Origin: Gnetum montanum
Lineage: Eukaryota; Streptophyta; Gnetopsida; Gnetales; Gnetaceae
Direction of reading: 5' to 3'
Assembly: GCA_015680685.1 (NCBI GenBank)
Contig: MNCI01036589.1
Span: 433,295 to 497,294 of the forward strand
Length of the DNA stretch: 64,000 nt
Part shown: piece by piece, positions 11,001 through 23,180 of the stretch
Layout of the letters: every line of letters begins with the position of its first letter
Numbering within the stretch: the first letter of the stretch is position 1
Program-made: the position numbers and the translations under genes
The notes under the pieces: model-generated
What the model saw: only the letters and a program-made list of their open reading frames with translations
What the model was told of the DNA's origin: nothing
Database searches by the model: none

Positions 11001-12839
11001 AACCCAACGAATGGAATTGGAGAAAGTATCAAGTATCCCCTTAGCAGCTAACATTAACACCCTACAATAAATTCTAAATGAATGTCTGCAGCAATTCAGT
11101 TTTTCTTCCTGGCCTTGGATGTGCAGTTGAGCCAAAATATTCTCTCTTCAACAAATCCACCTCACAATGGCCAAAGAAATACTATTTTGAAAAATCATTG
11201 AAAAAAAGAAAAAGAGAAAGAGAGAAAGAGACTAGTTAACATCACTGGGACCATTTATGTACAGAAACTGCTATTCGTTTGGTTTTTAACTTGATCATTC
11301 TCCTGCAAGTGATTCTTCATTGTAAGTGTAAGATGAGTATATAATGTGGATGCCAGCTTTCAGAGAAAGATAAAAGGGAATTCCAGCCTTTGGCTCAAAA
11401 AAGAAAAAAAACCTTGAGTGATTCTTTGCTCAAAAACTAAAAGCAATGCATTTTAATAGGGTCAGATTGTGAAGACAGAACTCTAAAGCCTATTCAAAAG
11501 TGTGGAATATGGTCATTGGTTACTACTTACAGATGGTGCCAATTAGGAGATAGCTTAATCGGTAAACATTGGTTTGTCAACAAACAAGTTGCAAAGCTTG
11601 AGCTATAACTAGGTCATTATCCTAACTATGTTGGCTAGTTGTATGTGATTTCACTTTGAATACCTTCAATTGCATATAGTACAATTTTTTTATTCAAAAA
11701 AATAAAAATACAAGATGATTAATATTCCACCATTTACTCCAATGACTATAAAACTGAGTATTCTTCCATTCTTTGTCTTGAGTTCTAGGTTCCAAACCCA
11801 ACAAAGTTCTATTATGATAATTTGAGCCTTCCAACACATGGACCCCTTAGGCGTCACTAAAATCAACCACATAACTATGATAATGAACATGAAGGTTTTT
11901 ACTATACAGAGAACCTAGAGATTTAGGGATAAACTTGCATTCAGGCATTTCTTTTATAGAATTTCATTATACCTAACTACAACTTGTTAGCATTGAACTT
12001 ATGACCAATACGATATAAGACATAAATCCTACTAACAAGCTACATCTTGTTGAAAAGAAAGAATTAGATAAATGACCCAACATGTGCCCTAACTAATGGC
12101 ACAATCTCATAATAATTACAAATTTTTTATTAAAATTTTGCCAAATACTTGATCAGTACAAATCAAAGACCTCTTAATTATTCCTTACAAAACAAAATTT
12201 TTTCATATTCGCCTTTTCACTTTGGCTTGTAAGAAATACCCTACTTTTGCTAAAGATATATGTATTCATGTTTGTAGAAAGAAAAATAACCAAATGTTAG
12301 AAAATGATGTCAAAAAACTCAGAAAACCCAAAAGGGTGGACTTCAATGGATTTTGGCTATCCAAGGTAGCCCAAGTAGTACAGTCTAAGTTGTACAAGAG
12401 AACTATACTAATTTTGATATAAACACGATTAGCAATGGTTAGGAAGCTAGATGTGATAAATAAAAACACCAAAACAAACTGCAACTGCATGCATAGCTAG
12501 GACTCTTCTTCGGATATGGCACAAAGGACTACAAGGTGTTCTTTCCATAGTAATGACAAATTGTGGTCTTGTGAGATGTCACCTTTGCAAAGATAAATGA
12601 GGAGCTCATCACATTGGATGATAGACCCAAAGCTCCATAGTTGAAACACAATGGGTAGACTTTGGCTGACATACATGCAAAGATTCCATTTTTTTGGAAG
12701 GGGAAATAACTCTCTAAATGCAACCCCTTAGTTACAAACCTTGGAATATGCAAGAAGGTAGTTAAATCAGTTGGCCAAGTAATAGAAAATTGCAATAGCA
12801 AGACAACAAAGTCAACAACTTTAAGTTTTACTTACTGAA
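11001..12839. other. Intergenic, mostly unrecognised
   Basis: No supported coding region. A possible tRNA-like head is listed separately at 11546-11710. Confidence 0.4.
11546..11710 (+). mobile_element. Possible tRNA-derived SINE
   Basis: GATAGCTTAATCGGTAAAC at about 11550 resembles a Pol III box A (TAGCTYAGTNGGTAR). A weak box B-like stretch follows at about 11600, and an A-rich end lies at about 11690-11710. No target duplication was confirmed. Confidence 0.3.
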
Positions 12840-13525
12840 ATCCTTTTAGCTTCTTAGCTTTAGTTATCCAACAATTACTGATCAAGTACAGAAGAAGATG
12901 CCAAGAAGTTAAAATGTATTGCTCATACGGTTGTCCCTGGATCAAATTATGGTTGGATCAGTTATGTTAGCATTTCTAGTAGATTCATAAGTAATTTTTC
13001 TTGGGATAATTAGCTGGCTATACAATAAATTTTAAGATATTTAAAAGGCATACAGTTTACACGTTTCTATTTTGGCGGTGAAATTTTGAATATTCAGGGC
13101 TTTTTTCACTACTGGTAGAGACACTAGAAAGTCAACAATAGGATATACCTTTATGTTAGTTGATGGTGTTCTGAACCACTTGTCAATGCTTCAACCCTTT
13201 GTAACTTTGTCAGCCACTGAAGTAGACCTTGCAGCCTTGTCTAAAGCTTACAAGGGGATGTTATCCCTACAATGTTTTCTCAAATCTCATGGTTGTAGTA
13301 GCATCAATATTTTTATTTTGTGATAGTCAAAGTGCAAAATTTTTGGCTAACAAACTTGTTTACCATGTTAAGACCAGACAGATGTAAAGATTAATTCTAT
13401 CACAAAAATTGCAAAAAACAGCTTGCCCAGAAAGTTGACACACAAAGGAATCTGGCTGATGTCATAACAAAAATGACAGTGAATAAGCATGAATTTCACA
13501 AAAAGCAACTTAGGATAACTGGGAT
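12840..13525 (+). mobile_element. Ty1/copia fragment: RT end and RNase H
   Basis: Interrupted plus-strand peptides fit the end of copia RT: a VVPGSNYGWISYVSISSRFISN stretch (in place of VGSLMYAMVCTRPDI...SRFMSN) and ILRYLKGIQF (about 13029-13058). These are followed by TRKSTIGYTFML at 13121 and VTLSATEVDLAALSKAYKG, then a CDSQSAKFLANKLVYHVKTRQ block (about 13320-13385) that carries the RNase H Asp-Ser. The end THKGIWLMS..., in place of (N)PADMLTK, reaches about 13525. Several stops and shifts. No LTR was confirmed; sequence to about 13870 could hold a decayed 3' LTR. Confidence 0.75.
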
Positions 13526-14174
13526 GTAATCAATGGACATCTCTTCATTTATTAAAGGCTATGTAGATTTATCTTCAGTAGGAAAAATTGTAAGTAAAGC
13601 TATATATTTTATTGTACTTTGGTTACCATGTAGTCATTATAAAGTTGTAAAATTATGCCCCTTTATTGTATTATGTAATGTGTGAAAAATGTAGTCATGT
13701 TACTTCATGTACTGTATAAGTTATAAAGTAATCTAACACTCATCTGGGGTTTTGAACCAAACAAAATGTTATATTGGAGCAACCATTTTGTAATTAAAAA
13801 AACAGCTTTCAATTTTAATGAATTATTTTTGCATTGTTTGCAAAGTGTGCTGTGAGCTCTTTCAGTTTTGAAGGATTTTAGTGTGCTATGGCTTTAGGTT
13901 AAGGATGCTATGTGTTTTATGTGCTAATAAAGCAGTTTCATTTTGTGCTCCTATTTTATTGTATTTCTGCTTTTCTGTTTCCTTTTATTTTCTATTATGT
14001 TCTGCCTCCGCATTGAATTTCCAGCAACACCAAACTGCCAGTAGGCCCTGTACATACTTTATAGTAATATTTGATAATTTTAATGATCAAAGACAGAATC
14101 ACCTTTATGGTCCTAAAAAAATTAGATGAGTCCGTTTCATAAATATGGATCATTTTAAAGGTTAAAAATCATAC
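13526..14174. other. Between copia fragment and RAD17-like exon 7
   Basis: No coding signal. It should contain the intron after exon 7 of the RAD17-like gene and possibly a decayed copia LTR. Confidence 0.35.
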
Positions 14175-14603
14175 CTGGATCTTCAAAGCTATGTGGGTTT
14201 CTCTTGTTGTGTAAAAATTTCCCCAAGCAATGAAAGATAGAAAGTGTTCCATCACGACCATTGTTCAGCTGTACATTTAATGTATGCTCTGATGGGCTGC
14301 AAGATGAGGAACAGGATTTAGAGGGACGCTTCACTGAACTCAGGATTTAGAGGGACGCTTCACTGAACTCCTTTTACAGTTAGCTTTGGGTAAGTGAGAT
14401 CTCTCTAGGTTTTCCTTTTTGGTTCCATAAGCCACCTGGCTAAGATAGTAGAATTGCAGGGAATTGATTGCATTTCTAATATCGCCCCCACTACTTTTAG
14501 AAACAGAATGTAGCCATTTAGGTGGTGAACAACAATATTCTGCTGTCCATATTTTCAAAAAAGCTATTATGATATATTTTGCAGTAGGGGAATTGAATAT
14601 GAC
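14175..14603 (-). pseudogene. RAD17: RAD17-like exon 7 (AAA+ lid), frameshifted
   Basis: Starts VIFNSPTAKYIIIAFLKI and includes SSGGDIRNAINSLQF, the GDIR-A-NSLQ signature of RAD17 loaders. After a 29-bp tandem duplication (14312-14369) the reading changes frame and continues GRDGTLSIFHCLGKFLHNK, again a family block. Donor CCAG|GTATGA at 14174. Later exons were not located. Confidence 0.85.
14312..14369 (-). repeat. 29-bp exact tandem duplication in exon 7
   Basis: CAGGATTTAGAGGGACGCTT... begins at 14312 and again at 14341, two identical 29-bp units. The length is not a multiple of three, so the frame is lost. Confidence 0.95.
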
Positions 14604-14681
14604 CTGCAAATTTCCTTAACCTATAAAGACCAAAGGTAAAGGAAAAATATTCAACAAAATCAAAAGTATAAAATACACCAC

Positions 14682-14999
14682 CTTAGTTGCTTTGCCTTCT
14701 TCAAGAGCTAGCTTCAATTCTTATGTGAATTTACTTTGACAATCATTATCTCCAACTTCAGCACAGTGAGTAAGGATGAATACTATGGGATAACGTGCAT
14801 GCAGTGCAAGATTCTTAAGATGTTGACAAAGGCATTGACAAGTCTCCTAGTTAATGATAACAGGCATGTCATCTATAACTAGTATTGTTCCCTTCCATGA
14901 TCCAAATAATGCATTTGAAGATCAGACACGCAACAGTAGGTAGTTTTGGATTGTTTCCAAAAAATTTTCAAACTCACCGAGCTTTGATCGATATGAGAT
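14682..14999 (-). pseudogene. RAD17: RAD17-like exon 6 (Walker B), three stops
   Basis: 106 codons in one frame from ISYRSKLGEFENFLETIQ through Walker B GTILVIDDMPV and HARYPIVFILT to ALEEGKATK. TGA at 14924, TAG at 14849 and TAA at 14723 interrupt it without any frameshift. Each could come from a single C-to-T change (CGA, CAG, CAA). The acceptor is CCAGAG|, and the donor AAG|GTGGTG opens a 78-bp intron. Confidence 0.85.
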
Positions 15000-15115
15000 C
15001 TCTGGAAAATTATCCAATAATGATGGTACCAAAATTGAAAAGGTTATCATATGTACAGAGAAAGCTAAAAACTCTTAGTGTATGACAACCGTAAAGTAAC
15101 ATGTACACTGCTTAC

Positions 15116-15217
15116 CAGAACTGACCTGGCATAGCTACTCCTCCAAAGTGTCGAAACTGGTGTGTCCCATTCAAATACCTCAATTCCTAAACTTCTTGCA
15201 ACCACCTTAACAGTTTC
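15116..15217 (-). pseudogene. RAD17: RAD17-like exon 5
   Basis: 102 bp, 34 codons, open: ETVKVVARSLGIEVFEW then DTPVSTLWRSSYARSVL. This is the helix after the P-loop and the conserved '.EW..P.PT.W' block. Acceptor CTCTTTTTCAG| and donor CTG|GTAAGC are intact. Confidence 0.85.
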
Positions 15218-16765
15218 CTGAAAAAGAGGATAGAAATAAGAGGTTACTATCTATCCACTTAAAGGTTAAGGTCATTAATGACATATGGAAACTGTCTACA
15301 TGAATCTTAAATAGCTGGCAATACTTGGATCTGCAATTAAAAATAAATGAAGCAAAATTAAAGCCTATCCTGATCATCCAATACAAGATATCAAGGTATT
15401 ATGTAGGTCAAGGTCTGCATGAACAATGGATTCAAATACCACATCCATTTGTAAGGTAGAATTTAGACTATCAAGAAGATTGTAGCAACCTTTGAAATCT
15501 GAAGTGCAGCCTTTGAAAGGAGTTTTATTAGAAAAACAAATTTGTCAAAGAGATGGCAGCAAAATTTCATTTAGTTAATTAGAAAAAAGAATGTGTTTGA
15601 TGCTAAATATGTATTAATTATATCTATTGGATTTAAAAATTTGTAGAATCTCATTAAAAATTGCTTCTTCAACAGTGTTATTTTCAACATGGAGTTCATG
15701 CTGCAAAAATCAGAACCTAAGATGGCCATAAATTGATGGAATCACCACATCATCCCCTACAATTTTATATCAAAGGAATGATTAGCCATAAGGTTCAAAA
15801 TAAAGGGTTTTCAATCAAATTGCTAAAAAGCATCAAAAAGAATTTCAATAGAAGATGCAGAAGGGGAAAACTACGTAATTTTGTTACTAGATGTATCAAA
15901 AAATGTTGCGAGATATATGAGACTCATAAGCAATACACAATTGTTCATTACAAGATGTGTATAAGAAACACTAGCTGACAAATACTTCAAAAATAATGAG
16001 GGGCATGATTAAGAGCTATAAAAAATTAACGATACAAGAAAAGATATACAAATTTTTGAAGGCATTAAAGTAAGCCAAATTGTTTCTCAAAACTGTTGCC
16101 AAATAAAATTGATTTCGTTAACGAGTTTTTATTTCTAGAATTTAAGACATTCTATTTTTCTATCGGTCCATTTCAACATTAATATGCTAGCCTTTGGAAA
16201 AAAATGCAAATGCAAAAATTAATGTTTGTTGAATTGCTAAAATGGAATGGTCCAAAAATTTGACAAGAACTTTAAGAAAAATATATCAAGGACATAAAAG
16301 TAAAACCGATTTGGCATACAATAGGTGATTATCAAAGCTTTGATGCTATTTAAAAATGACAAAAAGTTGAAGTGAACCACTACAGACTTATAATTATTAC
16401 CAATATTTTTGCTTAAGGGAATAATAATTAACAAGAAGGTTTTCAAAGGATCTCTATACTATAGGTCAACTTTATAGCATGTAGTTGACAATAAAGACAA
16501 TTAAAAGATAGAATGTGAACAAAAAGAATGGTTATTCTGTCAGTTTATTTTTTTATTTTTTATGTTGGCTACGTATGTAATGGATCCTTGATCATGTTTC
16601 TTGCTTGATCTCTATGATCCCAAGGAACTTTTGGATGTACTACAGATCTAAATTTTATTGTTAATAAAATCAACCTTTTAGCTATTCAAAAAGGAAACAT
16701 ATGCAACTTCATAACTATATCAAGCTCTTAAAACATGAACATCACAGAAAAAAAATATGCCTTAT

Positions 16766-16822
16766 TGTTTTCCTTGCCCTTGTTGGCCTTGTAAGCAGCA
16801 AAACGTTTTTTCCTATTTGATA
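16766..16822 (-). pseudogene. RAD17: RAD17-like exon 4 (mutated P-loop)
   Basis: 19 codons, YQIGKNVLLLTRPTRARKT, after a good acceptor (TATTTCACAG|). The family P-loop is GxxGxGK[ST]; here all three glycine positions are Arg (AGG), while Lys and Thr remain. The following donor reads ATAAG where GTAAG is expected. Exon 5 continues in phase. Confidence 0.8.
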
Positions 16823-16999
16823 CTGTGAAATAGAAATAAATAAATAAATCACAAGTGCATGACAAGAATGATTTTTTTTTTTTTTTTGAAGAGAAGGTCA
16901 GCCAAAATTTGTATTAACAAGAAAAAATAGAAAAAGAACTGTACAAAGCAGAAAGAAGGTCATCCAACCCAAAGGGGGCAAGACACCTAGTCTGCCACC

Positions 17000-19900
17000 C
17001 AAAAGCAAAAAACCCACCCCAAGTTGAAACCCCCTGACAATAGATGAAGCATCTGCCTAGAAGCAAAACACCCATCGTGCCAAAAACAGGAAACGTTTAA
17101 GACAATAATAGAGGCACAATGCAAGCCAAAGCCAAAACAAGGCATGGGCCAACAACAGCCCCGTTTCCTACCCAAAATTTTAGAGTCTCTTGGACAATTG
17201 TAGATAAGGGCATCTAGCCCATTCCTAAGCATGAATGTTATTGAGCACCCCCCTATGATGTTTAGTATCAACAAAAGCTGCCACCAATTGAAATTCTTTG
17301 GAAACCTCTGTAGAGCCTTTCCCACCTGGATGCAGCCTGGCAGTAGTTCATCAAATGTGCCGATGGAGCACCTCCCACGTTGTTTGACTAAAAATATCCA
17401 TAACAACATACATGCATTTTTCCACCCACATCCACAACCTAACCTTGCTCTCATGAGCATGATCAATCTAACGCTAATGTTCCACTGCCTCATCTCTATC
17501 CCACTCACACTTCGCCCACTCATGCTACTCACGTTCAGTGTTTTGCTACTCCGCCTACTGCATTTCCACTTTGATCTGTTCCCCCAACGAATCTTCCAAT
17601 GTAGCTATTAGCACTGACTCCTTAAGATCCCACTTATGCCACATCTCTTTTTCCTTGTCCACCATCATGTGCTTTGCCGCATTGAGCTACTGAGAAAAAT
17701 CTTGCTCATAGGCTTCCAACTTGGCTTCCCAAGTGATCTGCTCGACCCTCTTTAGGCCTCATCAACTACCTCTTTAGTTACCTTGGCCACCGCCATACAC
17801 GTACTCTCCTTGGCTAGCCCAATTTGCATCTCCTTAAGCATGCTTTGTGCTTCTAAGCATTGAATTTGCACCTAAGTAGCCTCCAACTCCTCTCTGACCA
17901 CCTACACTTCCTCTAGAACCTACCCACCATACCTCCTCTGCAGGCCCTCACCCTCCACGACAAACAAACCCTTCCTGAGGATGATTTCCACTTCCCTCCT
18001 CCTAGTATAGACAAACTTCAACATTGGTTGTGATTGCCTCGGTCCATGCGAAAGTCTTGATTTCCAAGAGGGCAATAATTAGCCCCGAATGCCACCCACA
18101 CCACTGCCATTGTAAAGTATCCATAAAAAACCTAGGTAGGTTGACCTATTATCTAAATTTCAGATAGTTCAAAAATGTAAAGTGGACCCTTTGTAACTTT
18201 GACACGTTTTCGGACTAGACGAAATAACAATCCACCAAATCCACCGCCTCTTGCCAAACTTTGGTAGTGCTAATCTTAGGATATGCCTGCTCATCATTTT
18301 AGGGATGGCCCCCTTGAAAAAGACTTGTGCATCCTAAATCCCCTTACCATGAGGAAGAATCACTTCCCCTAACGATGGTACCCCTAAACAATCAACCAGC
18401 CATGCCTCCATGAGCATCATGTGGACCCCTTTGAAGTTTGTGGTGTCTCCTTGCCAATTCTGTAAAAAAGCATCATCAGGAAACTGGGTCTCGCCGTAAC
18501 AACTACAGGACCTCATCCCAACCAACTCTACAAACCAACTCCCATAACTCAGTGTTTTGCCAAAACTTCTCGTAATCAGGCTCAAAAGTAGGAGTCTACC
18601 CCATCGTAGTCGTAGCTTCATGCCAAAGCCTAATCCTCCAAATCACTAGCTATACCAAAGCAGGTAACCACTCACCGCAAACAATCAACAGGTTGTGAGC
18701 CCTCCAAGTCACCCAAAGAATTGCAACACTCATTGAATCACTAATGAGATCCAGCAGACATAGAGCAAGTGACTACACTAACACTTGCCACACTTGAACT
18801 TGATCTGCGCATTCCAAAACAAAGTGTTGAACCATTTCTAGGGACTACATGCAACATGAACACATGTCGACCATCTATATCCCACAATTTTGCAAAACTA
18901 CACACACGGGTAGCACACCATGATTCATCAACCACAAAATGACCTTAATCTTTTCAGGCAAGTGGCCTTTCCATAGGACCCGCCACCCACTCACTATAAG
19001 AAATTTACATCTAATGAGAGCCTAGGGTGATGCTCTCATCATGCCAAGTGCAATCACACTCCTAACATGCTCACAAACTTCTCTCCAAATGAGAGAGTCT
19101 CTTCGGTCGACCATCCACTATGTCTATTTGGACGTGATGATATGCATCCATTGAGCCTAATCAGGACCCCTATGGGCAACATGATTGACCAACATCTACT
19201 AACCCATCAAAACTAAATCTTGAAACTTCATTACCCTCAATCCTGTCACCTCTCTAGGCTGAGCAATAGTGTCCCAATTGACTAGGTGCAACTTCAATCC
19301 TCCTTTCCCACCTAACCAGATGAATTTTTGGATAATCTGGTCAACTTTATTCACCGCCACTACAGGGGGTCCACCACAACCATGGTAAAACATGCCATTG
19401 TCGATAAAACAGAATTAGCCAATAGCATCTAGCCTTTCCACATTAGGAATCCCACCATCCAATGGTCCACCCGTTGTTGTAGCCGACGAATAAGGATGCT
19501 CCAAGTATCTTTCTGATGCCAGGAAAAAATTGGAAGCCCCAAATAACTATCCTAATCAATCCCTATCATCATGCCCAACACCTGTAGAATGCACCCCTTA
19601 ACTATACTAGATGTATGAGATAAATATATAGTGCACTTAGCCTTATTGACCCCCAACCCAATTTCATTCACCATCCACTCAAGAGCCCTATTGAGAGCCT
19701 ATGCATGCAGCACAACCGCACATGAGAAGATCATTGCATCGTCAGCATAATGTTCCATCATGCAGTCAAACCCAGCAATATTAAGACCACGAACCCCTTC
19801 CACTTGGCAATACGCTTGCAACGTATCCATAGCAAGAATGAACAGGTACATGGAAAGAGGATCACCCTACCTCAATCCCCTTCCTAAGGAAGAAAATCCC

Positions 19901-21740
19901 CATAGCCTACCCCCAATATTAAAGGAATAAGCTCTGGAAACTTGAATCTAAATACACAAAGCAATGAAATTAGGATTGAAACCCTTCCACCCCATAATGT
20001 CGACAAGGGCATCCAAGCTAATGGTAGCATATGCCTTCTTAATGTCCAACTTTATGCACATTCCATAATAATAGGATCTCGAGACTAAATGCATCACCTT
20101 CTGGAGTAGCAGGATCTAATCTTGAATAAAACACCCCCTAAGGAAACCTGCTTGGTTCCTTCCTATAAGCCATGGCATGAGCGGCACCAACCTCCTCACA
20201 AGCATCTTTGTAAAAATCTAGATCAAAGTATTGCACACCCCAATAAGACGGAATTGTGATGGGTCATATGGATTAGCTACCTTATGCAAAAGCACAATTC
20301 TCAAACAATTAACTTCATGGAAATCTTGTTGTCTACACAACATCCAATTAAACGCCTCCAAAAGATTAGCCCCCCAACACATCAACAAATTCTCTAAAGA
20401 ATTCCACCAGCCACCCATTAGGTCTGGGAGCCCAATCCAACCACATAGTCCCCAACACCTTCTCAAGTTCTTGTCAAGAGAAAGGCTCTAATAGCATTTT
20501 GTTCTCCACCTCTCCCAACATCAACCTCATCAGCATCAAAATGGATGAGGTCTGCCAATAAGCCCAAATATCCACCCAGTATTGTTGCATGACCTAGGCC
20601 ACATCCCAAGGAGCAATCAAACACTTCCCATTATGCTAGAGCCTCAGCTCCTTTGCCGCTTGATTGGCTTTTGCCATGATGAAGAAGAACTTAGTGTTTC
20701 TATTCCCCCCTAACGTAGCCAATGAGCCTAAGTGCACTACTTCCAATAAAATTCTTCTTCAGCATCGATGTCTTGAAGCTCCTACAACACACACTACTCT
20801 TCTACCGTTACCTCTTCACCATGCTCATGCCTTGCCTGCAACACAACTAAATGTGACAATAGCTCCTCTTGCCCCTTCCTAAATGAGAACTTCTCCTTAG
20901 CCTTCAAAGACCAAGTGACCTACTTCAGACAAGAAAGACCCTTCTTCAAAAAGTCTCTAGGGTCTACATGTTCATTATAATCTATCCATGTCTGTGTCAC
21001 CAATGGCCTAAGCCAGGGTTTAGTCAACCAAGATCGCTCAAAACAAAAGGGGGGATTTTTCATGCTAGCCACACTCCCCACCTGACAACACAAACATCGA
21101 TGGTTAGATGCAAGCCTCTCTTTTCCTTCCAACTACATCCCTAAATCCATCAGAATGTGAGTGCTAATCCAAACACAATCGATTTGAGAGAGGACCAATG
21201 TTGTTCCCCCACGCTAATTACTCCATGTGTACTAGCATCCCATAAGCTCCACCTCAACCAAATCATGCTCCTATAAGAATTCCAAACACTATGTGCTTCC
21301 TGATGGGTCTACCATATCACCACTGATCTTCTCCTAAGCAAATAGGCATTGGTTGAAGTTGCCAATCATAATCCATCAGTTAACATCAACAAGTGTGGAA
21401 ATTCACCACAACTCCTGCAATCATTCCTGCTAGATCTAGGAACCATAAATGTTAGTAAGCCATATCCCTTCATCTAGAAGCAGTTCTATAATACTCCACT
21501 TAGCCAAATCAAGCTAACTGAATGGTTGTTTCGCCAACACGACCAAACCCCTTGATTTTCCAAAACTAGACACAAAATGAGTTTGCCATCCTACCCACTG
21601 CAACAAATTAATCTCCATAGCCTACAACTTTGTCTCTTATCGGCAAACAACATCACATCCCTCCCACAGCACTAGATCTTGCAAGATATTACATTTATAG
21701 GGAATACCCTACCCCCTACAGTTCCACGAAAGAATCTACA
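17000..21740 (-). pseudogene. L1 ORF2: endonuclease, reverse transcriptase, zinc domain
   Basis: ILSWNCRG at about 21713-21736 opens the apurinic-type endonuclease. ASNHRCLCC (about 21090) sits where the catalytic SDH motif is expected, with Asp changed to Asn. RT follows: DPSQFRLIGVCN (about 20235-20280), QAGFLRGCFIQD, MCIKLDIKKAYATISLDAL, LRQGDPLS.YLF-like, and the catalytic YADDA at 19735-19749. LPEKIKV.LWL and a Cys/His segment with MVQHFVLECAD (about 18770-18960) form the zinc-binding tail. The rest to about 17000 is a long C-terminal region, partly open at 16987-17532. The enzyme nicks target DNA and primes cDNA synthesis there. Broken by many stops. Confidence 0.85.
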
Positions 21741-21999
21741 TGGCTTACTAGGTGTACATTTCTTGTACACCTCCTTCAAGGTAGGTTGAACTCCTAAATC
21801 AATCTCCATCTGTGTGATTTTTCCACAAGCCATGGGCAAAAGTAAACATCCAATCCAGTTCAACTCTTGAGAAATCTGAAAACCTCCCATCACAACCCTT
21901 TGGACTTCTAGAATTTCATCCATCCTAGGTAAAGAGGATACCTGCACAACCCCCACCCAGTCTCCAAGCAATAGAAAATTCACCTCCATCACCTTTCAG

Positions 22000-23180
22000 G
22001 GCAAGGGGGAACATCCTCTCTCCTAACCCCTTCTGGACACTATGCCTACCTTTCTGATGTTAGCCTTGCACTTGACCCGTTGGACTGCTTAGATGCCACA
22101 CCACACTCCTACTACTCAAAACACGTAGGCTGAGCAAGCACTCTCACCGTCACTTGTTGCCTTAGCATCCTAAAACCATTCAACGAGAGGCCTTTATTTC
22201 ATAGGGCGGCCCCTCCTCCCCACTTTTGTCCATTGATGAGGCAAGTAAGGGACTTTCACTCAAGTCCTACATGCCACCTCCAAATGGTTACCTTTGCCAC
22301 ACACCATACACCCAGTGTCTAAAACCCCTTCATGCACCCTTGACACATCTACCCCTAGATTCTCATATTCCACTCTCAAGGTCTTCTTTCTTGCCAGCGT
22401 CTCTAGAATGATCTTCTGAACCCAATCCTCCAACACCAATAGTCTCTAAACACAAAAATTGGCATACCCCATACATTCAATTGATTCCATATACTTGTCA
22501 AATTTCACGAATTCTCCAAACATCCCTTCCAGCAACTTCAAAAACTCTGGTGTCCACCATTCCCAAGGCAAATCCATAACCCTAACCCAAATTGGTGCCT
22601 AGGTGAAAAGGTCTACAACCCAGTGGGCCCCCAGCTGCCAAGGCACTAGGGCTAGTCTCCAAGCCCTATAAAACCATAGCCCCCCAAGAAACACCTTTTC
22701 CTTGTCTTCAACAAACTGAAAAATGAACAAGAGCCTATCATCCACCAAATTGTGCACCTGTGCCTTCTCCAACCCCCATGTAATACCCACCCATCAAAGG
22801 ATAAGGTCCAACCTAGGGTGGACCCCCTCAAAAATAAAATTTCCAAGAAGGATAAGCTCCAATGTGTGTAAACCTTCTTTTTGCATTCACCTGACCTACA
22901 AGAACATGATGCCCCACTCCTTGGAGCACACCTCCAAACCGCCCACGCTTGGCCACCCACAACCCACTGCCATGAAGTTGGCCCTAGCTCCCCTTGGCCT
23001 GCCATCTCCAGTGGCCCCCTCCACCTCAGCGACACTTGGTGGACCTTCACTACCATCCTCACTGCCCCCTCTCAACCCAACCATGCCCTATCCTTCCACC
23101 TCACTGAGCCCACCTGACATGCAGGGAAAACCAACGGTCCTTCCCCAAACCTCCGTGTTTCCTACCCACTGCTCCCATTT
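22000..23180 (-). pseudogene. L1 ORF1 (gag-like, CCHC knuckle)
   Basis: Contains an LIFIFQFVEDKEKVFLGGLWFY-type segment (about 22670-22740), typical of the DUF4283 domain of plant L1 ORF1 (F...D...VL.GGPW.F). Further down is an exact C-x2-C-x4-H-x4-C zinc knuckle, CMVCGKGNHLEVAC, at 22269-22310. The protein binds element RNA in the ribonucleoprotein. The N-terminal part (22900-23180) is Gly/Ser-rich low-complexity. Stops and frame changes are present, so the start codon cannot be fixed. Confidence 0.7.

Noticed and set aside
17231-17611. 126-codon plus-strand open frame, and others at 22723-23190 and 20231-20491
   Set aside because: They are antisense shadows of L1 ORF1 and ORF2.
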